This document shows positions 1-9,290 of a stretch of DNA of 64,000 nucleotides, piece after piece. Each line of letters starts with the position of its first letter. Position 1 is the stretch's first letter. This stretch comes from Riptortus pedestris (lineage: Eukaryota > Arthropoda > Insecta > Hemiptera > Alydidae), in NCBI GenBank assembly GCA_019009955.1, contig CM032229.1:76181001-76245000 (forward strand), written 5' to 3'. The notes below the pieces were generated by a model. The model made no database searches. It had not been told where the DNA came from and saw only the letters and a program-made list of their open reading frames with translations. Position numbers and translations under genes: made by a program.

Positions 1-1683
1 ACTTTACATTTTCAGAGTTGTGAAGGCGAAAATCATCTCTTCTGAAAATACTAGGAAAGGACACAGTTTACTCATAATTAGCATAAATAAGGACCACTTT
101 AAATTTACGGGAAAAAAATTGATCAATACGAACGACGGGATAATATGAAATATTTATGAAAGATCTATTCATTTTTAACAGTTGCAATGTGTTGTTAATA
201 AAATTATTTTATTTATTTTAAATATTGTTCGGGCATGAAGTTAGATGAAGGATTAATTAATTCTGGGGTTCAGGTAAGCCATTCACAGTGAAACGTTGAT
301 CAAACTTGGAAGAATGAAACAAATTCCAGCAAGGGCATAGTAATTCCTTTGGCAACGTACTCACAAATAATACAATTATCCCCCTAAGATAAAAACATTT
401 TAACTTACATATGAACCGTCAGGATTAACCTTAGTAAGATAATGCAGATGTGGATTGATAAAATAAGAATAATTTTAATAAAAAGGTAGACACCTTTGAA
501 TACTGATTCTGAATAAGCTGCAACATTGTTTTCGCATACCACGGTTGCAATTGATTACTGAGAACAAGAGAGTGCTTCTATTGGAGAAGTCAATCAAGAT
601 AATTATAACGGACCAGTTGAAATTCTCAAGCTTCTGATGGCTCTCTATCAATTACTTGCAAATACTGATTGGCAACTTTAATGCTACGACCTACGAAGTT
701 CCAGTCTTCCCTGAATTAAGTCTATTAGTGTTCTTGGTCCATCGATCCAAAGAACTAATAGGGAACCCAAGTAAATTCGTTGTCTTTGTTGATTTTGTTT
801 CATTTACATTGGTGGCCCCTACTTCTATAGACATTTCAAGTTCATAAGAATGATGTTATAGTAAGTTAGTTGTTAAATTAGCACTTACAGCACATGACGA
901 TTTTTATTATGGCATCAGATATGAATAACATATTTATGATGTTCGATTATCTGTTTGCTACTTCTTGCTAAATTTATTTGGGGAAACTTGTTAGACTGGC
1001 ATCAACTTCCAGTAAATTATATTATATATTCCAGTACAAATGACATAAATATTTATTTCAAAAGAGTAGCTACGATGTCCATTCATCTTCAAAATACAAC
1101 CGAGAAATATTTAGAATTAAAAAAAAATAATCTAAACTATGAATTATATAAGTCTGGTTATTTCAGTTTTTGTGTGTTCTTTGCTTAAAATTTCTTCTTG
1201 TAGGTCGTTGTGGTCATTCAGCCACAGTTCCTTCTATCCCTGTTTTGTAAAGGCTTCACTGCAGGATTGCTCCGAAAATCCCTTAAAAAATTCGCAAAGG
1301 ATGAGACGAATATCAGATGACAGCATTAGTATTTTAGATGTCGCATTCAATTGAAATTGCATGACCTCCATCACTAATTTATTAAAAAATGTGACACGTT
1401 TTTCAGCATTCTTCACAATTTTGTGTTTCGGTAAAATTTGACAATGGACAGATCCTATGACTTATGTAATTATGGAAAAAAAATATATAATTTGGTCTAT
1501 AGTGAGAAGCCACTCCTTTTTTTTTTCTTTATAAAAATAAACTAATTATTGGCGTTGATGTATTATTATCAATGACGAAAAAGTCGTCTATATTGGAGAG
1601 GAGAATTATTTTATTGCAGTATAGCTAACTAATGTTTTCATTCAAGTATTGAAAAGCATTCTACGCACCTTGTAATATAAAAT
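1..1683. other. AT-rich non-coding DNA, no gene recognised
   Basis: Short open frames only, all interrupted and without recognisable domains. No repeat family found elsewhere in the window is evident here. Confidence 0.5.
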
Positions 1684-2440
1684 AGTCCGTCACGCAGTAG
1701 CTGTGCTAAAAAAGCTGATTTCCCACTAAGTTAAACGCTAAGTATTCTAACGCAAGTAAGTTAAACTTCAATGAGTAGTAGCGGGGCTTTAGCAACGCTG
1801 AAAACAAGAACATACTAAATGCTCGTTTACTATTTGAGTTACAAAAAATGTGTGCAACAACAATTGTTGAGTACCAATAGTTTAACAAGATTGGATCCGA
1901 CTGATAATAACGGAGAATTTTGAATTTTCGAGCACCCCTCTCTCTAATCTGATGAGTTTATTGAATACATATCGAGTTTGGTATAAATAAAAAATATTTC
2001 GAGTCAAGAACATAACGTCTTAATTTATATAGTCATCGCACAATTATTTGCATGTATCTCAGATTATAAAAGTCCGTTTAAAACAATATTTGGCAATTAA
2101 GTTTCAAATAAAGAAGATCAAGATATAACAGCTTATTGTTATAACATGAGCAGAAGTGGGAGTTTAGCAAGGCTGAAAGCTAAAAAATGTAAATAGCTCA
2201 GTTAATATTCAAGATAAACAAAAAATGTATATAACAACATTTGTAGGAATATTTCGTTTTCAATAAGACTGGAATGTTTCAATCCGACGTAAAATAACGG
2301 AAATTTTCCAAATTTTCAAGATTCCCCATTCTTACCTCCCCCTCCCTCCTACTGGCCCGTTTTCAGCCATGAACAAACTCGATCTTAAGTTTTACGCGAA
2401 TCGCTTATATATCGAGAGTGGTAAAGATGAATTGAAAATT
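1684..2440 (+). mobile_element. Helentron-like repeat, degenerate copy
   Basis: Starts with the family 5' motif (TCCGTCACGCAG then AAGCTGATTTCCC) and carries the body blocks seen in better copies: the 'ACAACA...ATTTG' block, the 'GATCCGACT...TAACGGAG' block and the 'CCGTTTTCAGCC...AACTCGATCTT' block. The body appears twice in decayed form and the AT core and 3' palindrome are missing. Two partial copies in tandem could also explain it. Confidence 0.6.
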
Positions 2441-3231
2441 TTGACCTTAAATAGTATCACATTCTATCACTAATATATACTAAATTTAGCCTGGATAGTG
2501 GTTCGTATGAAGGTGCATAAGACATAGCCTATTGGATTGGAACGGAAGGGAGTAGAATCGGACTATAGGTTATGAAGAGGGTGCCAATATCGGAGTACTA
2601 CCTCTCCACCCTCTATTATCAGACCAATAATGAAATTCCCTCAAGTCACAAAGCACCTGCACCAGATCACCTACCAATAGTTCCCTTCATTCTTCTGCCT
2701 CTCCCCCCTCATCTTGTTCTCTTTATTCAAAAGCCGCTTTGATTTTCTTTAATTAAACTTATTAGGTTGTCCTACAAGGGGTTTATTTTGTTTCTCTGGA
2801 TTTTAATAACCTACGTCGATGATATTAAAATTGAAGCTTTGTATGTCATTAATTCAGATTTTTAAAGTGGAGTTCTTTTTCTTTTATGGTGCACAGTTTT
2901 ATTGCTACTGCAGTACTAATTTTCAGATTATCTTCCGGTTGTACTTGCCATAGGTAAACAACCCAAATTTAGTTCTTACTAATATTTTATGTGTACATTT
3001 GCAAATCTGTACAACACCCTCCAACTGGAGTTTCCTCAGGTTTTGCCTATATCTTCAGCAGCTTTTATTAATTATCACGTTTATCGGGTAATAATTACTG
3101 CTCTTCTAGAGTGTTAAATATTCTTTAAATATAATCCGGCATAAACAATTAAAATCTACACTGGATTTCCGCTCCTATTATTCCATTAAACTAATATAGT
3201 GTTGCGAAAATTAAATAGATGAATAATCCTT
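2441..3231. other. Non-coding DNA, nothing recognised
   Basis: Mixed-composition sequence with no open frame of note and no family member seen elsewhere in the window. Confidence 0.4.
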
Positions 3232-3250
3232 CAGAGAGAGAGAGAGAGAG
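3232..3250 (+). repeat. (GA)n microsatellite
   Basis: A short run of AG dinucleotides just upstream of the putative LTR. Confidence 0.9.
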
Positions 3251-3375
3251 TCGCGTATTTGGAGAGTGTGACGTAGATCAAAGCTGCCGATAGAAAGTTC
3301 TAGCCTCTATGGACTCGTCGCCTAGCCCAGCCTCGAATGAACGAGACAATTCCCCTTTGATGTATGCCGACCAGC

Positions 3376-3412
3376 TATATAAGGGGGGAGCCTGCCGGGA
3401 GCGAGTCAGTTT
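3376..3412 (+). promoter_or_regulatory. TATA + initiator core promoter
   Basis: TATATAAG at 3376-3383 is followed 32 bp later by TCAGTT with its A at 3408. That is the normal spacing between a TATA box and a TCAGT-type arthropod initiator. It probably drives the LTR in which it lies. Confidence 0.55.
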
Positions 3413-3537
3413 ATGCTCAGCGATCTTGATGGTCACATCAGTGCTACAGTGCGACTTAGTGCAGTGCGGTAAAGAGTTTTTATAAGAAGAACAGTGTTGT
3501 GCCGTGACTGTAAGTAACGGTTTAGTGCCGTGTTTAA

Positions 3538-3630
3538 GACAGTGCAGTGCCGCGAAGTAAAGGACAGTGAAGTGCCGCGAAGTAAAGGACAGTGAAGTGC
3601 CGCGAAGCAAAGGACAGTGCAGTGCCGTCT
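3538..3630 (+). repeat. 25-bp tandem repeat
   Basis: About 3.5 copies of a unit beginning GACAGTGAAGTGCCGCGAAG. Single-base differences separate the copies. It lies in the transcribed part of the putative LTR. Confidence 0.85.
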
Positions 3631-3869
3631 TGTTGTGAATTTCAGTGACCGTGAGTGAATTATTGGACTGTGTAATCAGAAGAACAGTGACGCTATCAGT
3701 CTATACTGTGAGTAGTAATTAAGAATAATTACCAAGTTTATTGTGCATTATCCAAATAAATTGTGCAGTGATAAAAACTGTGAAACTTGCGAGTATTTAA
3801 TTTTGCAATCCAAAAGAACTCTTATTAAAAACGTTTATTACTGGTTTTGGTAATAAAAAACGTAACAAT

Positions 3870-4282
3870 ATTAATACCTCAATGATCAGGGAAGGTGAGC
3901 CCATATGTCGGTACATTAACCAAACTCTGACTGAAAAATACATTAACTGACGGGATACAAGAAGTAACTTACCCAATGGCCTAGACATTTATGTGAGCTA
4001 AAATTCAACAGTAAGCATTTTATAAATGATGATTTTAATTTTTTAAGAAATAATTGATTATTTGATGAAATGTAAGACACTAAATTGTTGTAGGAGCGCG
4101 CGTATGTGTGTATAGAGGGCGTAAGAAACATTTTTTCCTGCAAGTTTATGTGACTTCATAGTTTATTTATATTTATATTGTTTATATATGTATTCAGTTG
4201 GTAGAATCATAAATAATAAATACTCCATATGTAAAACTTAGGATTAAAAAGTTCACTTCCTTTCAGTGTGCCTAATTATTAC
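3870..4282. other. Non-coding DNA, nothing recognised
   Basis: AT-rich; no gene or known repeat seen. Confidence 0.4.
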
Positions 4283-4610
4283 CGGATTTCCCCGAAATCA
4301 GCTATAGTGGTCGTACTCATTACGCGATTTTCAATAAGTTCCTCAAATTTCCATCGATCCTATCAAGGAAATGACGAAAATGAGGTCAGTCCAAAGCTGT
4401 GTATATATATATATATTTGCCTTTGAACGCTTTAGCGGTCGTAATTTTTGTATGATCATTACCAAACTCGATATTTAAACGATTTATGTAAATTTAAGGA
4501 TGAAGTTCGGTCGTCTCGAAAAATTGTATAGAGCCAATCTTATTGCAAATTTAATGTTCCATAATTATTATTACGTACGTATATTCACTATCTTAAATTT
4601 TAATTCACAT
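4283..4610 (-). mobile_element. Helentron-like repeat, 3' part
   Basis: In minus orientation it carries the 3' block (palindrome remnant, 'GTACGACCTCAATAGC' region, 'ATCGATGGACATTTG' block), a short AT core at 4401-4416, then the 'GCGACCGCTAGAGCG' and 'AAACTCGATATTTAAACG' blocks. The 5' half is missing. Confidence 0.7.
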
Positions 4611-5302
4611 CAAATCAAATTGTAAATAGTGCATTCCTCAGGATTGTTTCAAGTGAGGCTATCAATAATGTGTTTCTGATTAACATCCTTTAATACCGAT
4701 TGTCGTCTCCAAGATTCAGTTTTCGAAAAAAAGGAAGACCAATCCTTAACTGTTGAGATGATTAATAAAAAAATAAACCAAAGTTGGGAAAAAAATTAAA
4801 GATGTGGCTCCCTATTATGTCACCTGAGGCCTTTCACAATGATTCATTGTAGTGATAATTATATTTTGGTCTAAGAAAACGGTCTTTTCCCAAAAGTGTC
4901 CCAAGGGGAACTTTATAGTTTAATATTTCTGTTCAACCTCTAATTTTTAATATAATAAAAACATTACCTGAATAGATCAAAATCAAACCACGAAATCAGT
5001 AAGTACGTACCTGAAAAAAAAACAACAGAAAATATTCAAATTGAGGAAAAAAAAATCATAAATACTTATAGTGTAATCATAAACATATATATCTAATACA
5101 TACTAATAAAATTAGGTACATAAGGATATTAAAATCATTCAAAATTCGCATCTCTTGGATATCCAGTATGTGTGAAGCTGGTCATGGATCCCTAAATGGC
5201 TAAAGAATTTAAATATACAAATAAAAAAAGATACGTTTGCGTTTAGAAATCAAAACGCCAAATGTAGGAGAACAGGAAAGAATAAAAATAAAATAGTAAA
5301 AA
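4611..5302. other. AT-rich non-coding DNA
   Basis: No gene or family repeat recognised. Confidence 0.4.
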
Positions 5303-6130
5303 TTCCGTCACGCTGGAGGTGCGTAAACTAAGCTGATTTCGCCAAGAACTTTCATGCTCTTGCTCGCTACTAATCTCTACACACAATATATTCTCAATAT
5401 CTAAGTAAAAAGCCGATGATTAGGGGGGGGGATTACTGAATGCTCAAAAAAAGAGAAAATATGAATAACCCTCTTAATATATGAGTTACGACTAAATATA
5501 TGTACAACAATTGTAGATCATCGATATTTTAACAAGTTCGGTTATATGAAATTCTTCAATCCGAATAAAGGAGATATTTTGGATTTTCAGCCCTCCCCCC
5601 AACTCTTCCACGCCTATTCCATGTCCAATTTTAGCTAATAAAAAATACGAAAATTAGTGTTGAATATTAATAGTGTAATATTAAGAGTCGTATTTATAAA
5701 ATTGACATTTTCAAAACAAGAAATCCTTAATTGATAACGTCATCACGCGACGAGTTTACATGCATCTGAAATAATAAAGGTCTCTTCAAAACAATATTTG
5801 GTGTTTATGTCCAAGACGGAATGTCGTAAATCATGACATTGAAATTATCTAAAAATGCTAATATCTTATACAATAAACAAACAACGCATAAAATACTAGT
5901 AAAAGGGTATTGTATTTCAATAGGATTGGTTATATACAACTTTTCGATACTGCTTATAATAAGCAGGATATTTTGAATTTTCAAAATTCACTGCCTCTAA
6001 ATGCTCCTCTCCCTCTGGTCCGATTTCAGCCTTTAATGAACTTGATCTATATTTCTACATCCCAAGTCAAATAAAAATTGCGACCGCTAGACCGGTAAAG
6101 GCACACACAAACACACACACATACACATAC

Positions 6131-6167
<37 letters not shown>

Positions 6168-6174
6168 ATATATA
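5303..6174 (+). mobile_element. Helentron-like repeat, left part (split by the DNA transposon)
   Basis: Begins CCGTCACGCTGGAGGTGCGTAAACTAAGC, a mutated form of the family 5' hairpin. It runs through the usual body blocks to GCGACCGCTAGACCGG and a CA/TA microsatellite. The microsatellite stops at 6174, where the Tc1/mariner-like element starts. The missing 3' end resumes at 13386, so the host copy was once continuous. The body has two decayed sub-copies, as in the copy at 1684. Confidence 0.7.
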
Positions 6175-6316
6175 CAGGGTGTCCCCAAACCAAACGGCCA
6201 AACTTCAGGGATCGATAGAGGATCGAAAAACTAAGAAAAAAAGTCCTCTGGCATATGCCTCGTTTTCGCTTCGTTTTTGAGAAAATCACAAAAAACTGAA
6301 AATAGTTGTGCAAAAA
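6175..6316 (+). repeat. Left terminal inverted repeat
   Basis: 142 bp beginning CAGGGTGTCCCCAAACCAAA. It matches the reverse complement of 13244-13385 with only scattered single-base differences and no net length change. Confidence 0.93.
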
Positions 6317-6583
6317 GTTTATTTTTTTTTTAATAATGTATTTAAATTACAAAAAACTATTGGCTTTTTGAGTAAGCTTAATTTTTTAATTTAAGAGGAG
6401 TAAATTTAGAAAACATGAATATTCTCACGCTTTCCTTATCAATAAAACGTCTAGGTTGAGGGTTTAAATTTAAAAAGAAAGGATTAAAATGTTTACTATC
6501 ATTTTAATCCTTTTTGGGGGGAATCCAGCCTCGCATTCTCACATTAGTGGTGATGCTAGTACTGTTCAGTGAAGTCAACAAAT

Positions 6584-7322
6584 ATGGCTAGATTTACCAA
6601 CGCTGAATACGCGGACTTAGTCTACGTCTACGGATTCTGCGATGGCAATGCACGTCACGCAGTTCGGGAATATCACAGACGGTTTCCTGACCGAGAAACC
6701 CCACACAGAGGTGTTTTTACCAGCACTTTCAGAAGGCTTCGAGAGACTGGGTCCTTCTCATGTAATCGTCGTGGAAACCGTATGCAGGCTCCGATGGAAG
6801 CTGACCTGAGGCGGAGGGAGAGGATACTGAGGCACTTCAATACCAACCCTTGCACAAGCGTCCGGAGAGCTGCTTCAGTTCTAAGCATACCAAAGACAAC
6901 CATTTGGCGCACATTAAGGGCTGACCGCAGGCATGCTTACCATGTACAAAAGGTACAAAATTTAATACCCGCTGATTATCCCCGCCGATTAAATTTTTGT
7001 AATAGGTACAAAGAACAATTGCAAAACGATGTAAACTTAAGTTTGAAAGTAATCTGGACGGACGAAGCGACTTTTACACGTGCGGGCATATTCAGTCAAA
7101 GAAACTACCACCTTTGGGGACATGAAAATCCCCGCGCTGTTAGAGAATTTCACTACCAGCATGAGTTTTCTGTAAACGTGTGGGTGGGTCTTTGTTATAA
7201 TCGCATAATAGGTCCCGTATTTTTACCTGCTCGACTTCACGCTGAAAGTTATCATCTATTCCTGGAGAATGACTTACGGGTACTTTTGGAAGATATCCCT
7301 TTGGAAACAAGGCTTGAGAGCT
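6584..7322 (+). pseudogene. Transposase, N-terminal two thirds (DUF4817 / Tc1-mariner type)
   Basis: About 246 codons. I place the start at the ATG of 6584 (MARFTNAEYADL), which matches the usual beginning of this arthropod transposase group; an in-frame GTG upstream is not needed. Order of parts: N-terminal DUF4817-like helix-turn-helix (residues ~1-60, ending in RRLRETGSF), a second helix-turn-helix (~92-116, TSVRRAASVLSIPKT...), then the catalytic core with the first acidic residue in IWTDEATF (D at ~160). The protein would bind the terminal repeats and cut and paste the element in the nucleus. Reading is cut at codon LES by the LINE insertion. The rest of the frame resumes at 12494, and removing the LINE plus one 11-bp duplication keeps the frame (382 codons in all). 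Confidence 0.85.
7312..7322 (+). repeat. LINE target-site duplication, left copy
   Basis: GCTTGAGAGCT, identical to 12494-12504 on the other side of the LINE. Confidence 0.93.
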
Positions 7323-7672
7323 CCACTTGCTATCCAGCTCTCGAGGGATACACACCTACGTCACTGTGTCTCCCCGGCTAATTGTTCTTGGAACATTGTA
7401 GCCCCAGAGCTAGCCTGCACCTGCATCCTGCCTTCCAGGAACGCTGAGTCACCCCAGCCGCCACCTGCCTGCTGGGACCTACGTCATCAGCACGTGCCGC
7501 CTGCCCTCCTGGATACCTGGAATCGGGTGAGTCTTTTTATATTTATACCCCGGCTAATTACCCAGTTCCGCCTGGTAACTGCCAGGCCGTCGAGGAAAAC
7601 CTGTCAGCCGAGGCAAGGGCTGGCGGTTCTCCCCCTGCTGAATTATTCCCCCCCTCTTATATCCCCCCCTAT
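7323..7672 (+). promoter_or_regulatory. LINE 5' untranslated region
   Basis: About 350 bp of C/G-rich sequence upstream of the first gag-like frame. Jockey elements carry an internal polymerase II promoter here; I cannot point to a convincing core motif. A donor-like GGGTGAGT occurs near 7525. Whether the true 5' end of the element is present is not provable from one copy. Confidence 0.45.
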
Positions 7673-8119
7673 ATGCAAACTAGCGACCCCCCTCAGATTC
7701 ACACTTCTTTCCTGGACGACTCAGACTCTGAGCGCCCAGCCAAAACGTCCAGTAGGCTTAAATCTAGGAAATCTAGGAAACAAAAACCCCCCCACACACC
7801 CCGCCCATCAGGCACTATCTACACCCTAAACATGGGGAAAGCTAAAAACAAGAGTGTAGTTTATATAACATCACAACCAGCGCACAGCCCCCCCATCTTT
7901 CCCCCCCAACAACCCCCCGTCACCACTATGACCCCTGACCATTTCCCCCCCCCTTCCTGTCTCCCAACCCCCCACCATCTATATTCACCCCGAAGCCGCC
8001 TCCGCCCCCCTACCCCGCTCCCGACCACCCACACCCCCCCCCCCCTCTACATCGACTCACAACACAGACATCCCCATGGAGGACAGCTACATCCCCCTAA
8101 AACGCAAGACGTTGACTGA
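7673..8119 (+). pseudogene. Probable gag N-terminus in a shifted frame
   Basis: An open frame (from MQTSDPPQIHTSF) with acidic, serine-rich and proline-rich sequence, and a basic patch with repeated RKSRK-type residues. It overlaps the start of the main gag frame in another register. The join lies among long C runs, such as 12 Cs at 8034-8045, where length changes are easy. Adding about 130 residues to the 404-residue gag would give a size closer to other Jockey gag proteins. I infer that one or more C-run slips, in the genome or in the assembly, split one gag into two frames. Alternatively it is a meaningless upstream frame. Confidence 0.45.
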
Positions 8120-9290
8120 CAGTGAAGGTTTCACGACAGTCACGGCCAAGAAAGGAAAAAAGACCGCCCAATCCACCGACAAAACCGCTCCCACCACCAC
8201 CGCAAACTCCTTCACCCTCCTCTCGAACCTCCCCACCACCGAAAAACCAAAAGAAATTGCTTCCCGCCCGCCACCTATAATCCTATCCCGGCCTTACGTC
8301 GAGGCGTCCGACGTGGCCAAACACCTCCGACAACATGACATACAAGACTTTGCCATACAAACCACTCCCACCCAGGTAAAAATCCTACCCGGATCCCTCG
8401 AAACACACTCCGCCATAGTCACCCTCTATAGATCCCCATCTGAAAATGTCCATCATCATACCTACGCCCCTCGCGGTACGAAGCGCAACAAAAAGTATCT
8501 CCTCCTGGGCCTCGACTTAGAACACCCAATTGACGACATCAGGCGTGCTTTGCATCACGACGACCTCATCAGCGTCATGCGGCTCAGGCGCACGGATGCT
8601 GACGGGCGCAAAACAGAGATAGAGCCAGTACTCGCCACCTTTAAACCCACCTACTCCTTTGCCGACCACCTGAAGGGCATAGAGGCGATTGATAACATTG
8701 TCATCAGGGTGAAAGAATATAATCCAAAACAGCAGATACCGCAGTGTTTCCGCTGTCAGCAGTTTGGCCACACCAAAACGTACTGCCACATGCCCCTCAA
8801 GTGTGTTAGGTGTGCAGGCCCTCACCTGGTCGCGGACTGCGACAGGGCCGTTAACAATCTCAAGTGCGTCAACTGTGAGGGGAATCACCCCGCATCCTAT
8901 CGCGCCTGTGCCCACAGGGTGCAGCTCGAAGAGCAGCTGGAACAGAGGAGATACTACCAAAAAATAGCGCGCGAGTACCGCCAACCTTCCTACACTCCCG
9001 CCCCGCCACCCACCCACAACGCCTGGTTTTCCCGCCAACCTCAATCACAACAACCCCAACTCCCTACCTACCATCAACCCACCCCATCCTACGCCCAACA
9101 AGCCCCCTTACCCACATCCTACCCCCCTCCACCTCCCTCCGCTGCTGCCCCAGCCCCTTCACCCCCACAACAATTTTCTGCACAACACGTCCCCGAATGG
9201 GTTCTCGACCTCAAGGACACCATCAAGGTGCTGATGAACACAGTGAACTCCCTTCTACTACTCCTTGGTGCTAAACAACAGGCCATTTAA
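8076..9290 (+). CDS. LINE ORF1: Jockey-type gag with three CCHC zinc knuckles
   Basis: 404 residues from the ATG at 8076 (MEDSYIPLKR), though the true N-terminus may lie further upstream in another frame. It coats the LINE RNA and forms the ribonucleoprotein that returns to the nucleus. Residues ~65-215 match the PRE_C2HC-type region that precedes the knuckles in Jockey and X-element gags. Knuckles are at 224-237 (CFRCQQFGHTKTYC), 243-255 (CVRCAGPHLVADC) and 264-278 (CVNCEGNHPASYRAC). The C-terminal third is rich in proline and glutamine. The TAA stop abuts the ATG of ORF2 with no gap, which suggests coupled termination and re-initiation. Confidence 0.9.
   Translation: MEDSYIPLKRKTLTDSEGFTTVTAKKGKKTAQSTDKTAPTTTANSFTLLSNLPTTEKPKEIASRPPPIILSRPYVEASDVAKHLRQHDIQDFAIQTTPTQVKILPGSLETHSAIVTLYRSPSENVHHHTYAPRGTKRNKKYLLLGLDLEHPIDDIRRALHHDDLISVMRLRRTDADGRKTEIEPVLATFKPTYSFADHLKGIEAIDNIVIRVKEYNPKQQIPQCFRCQQFGHTKTYCHMPLKCVRCAGPHLVADCDRAVNNLKCVNCEGNHPASYRACAHRVQLEEQLEQRRYYQKIAREYRQPSYTPAPPPTHNAWFSRQPQSQQPQLPTYHQPTPSYAQQAPLPTSYPPPPPSAAAPAPSPPQQFSAQHVPEWVLDLKDTIKVLMNTVNSLLLLLGAKQQAI

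Larger units (their letters stand above)
3267..3869 (+). mobile_element. Putative solo LTR (Gypsy-like)
   Basis: About 600 bp that begins TGTGACG and ends CGTAACA, so it has the TG...CA ends of an LTR. It is richer in G+C than its surroundings. It holds a canonical TATA box and initiator, a run of 25-bp repeats downstream of the start site, and an AATAAA signal (in CCAAATAAATTG) near 3750, which is the U3-R-U5 order of an LTR. No primer-binding site, gag/pol or second LTR is seen, so it would be a solo LTR. No clear flanking target duplication is visible, which weakens the call. The alternative is the promoter and 5' UTR of an unrecognised plus-strand gene. Confidence 0.4.

Noticed and set aside
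3278..3610. 110-codon minus-strand frame
   Set aside because: Covers the promoter and tandem repeats of the putative LTR; composition-driven, no domain.
6175..6316. Helitron or retrotransposon terminus at the TIR
   Set aside because: The matching 142-bp inverted repeat, TA-like flank and DDE-type transposase fix it as Tc1/mariner-like.
8517..9044. 175-codon minus-strand frame
   Set aside because: Shadow of the LINE gag on the opposite strand, a result of its C-rich codon use.
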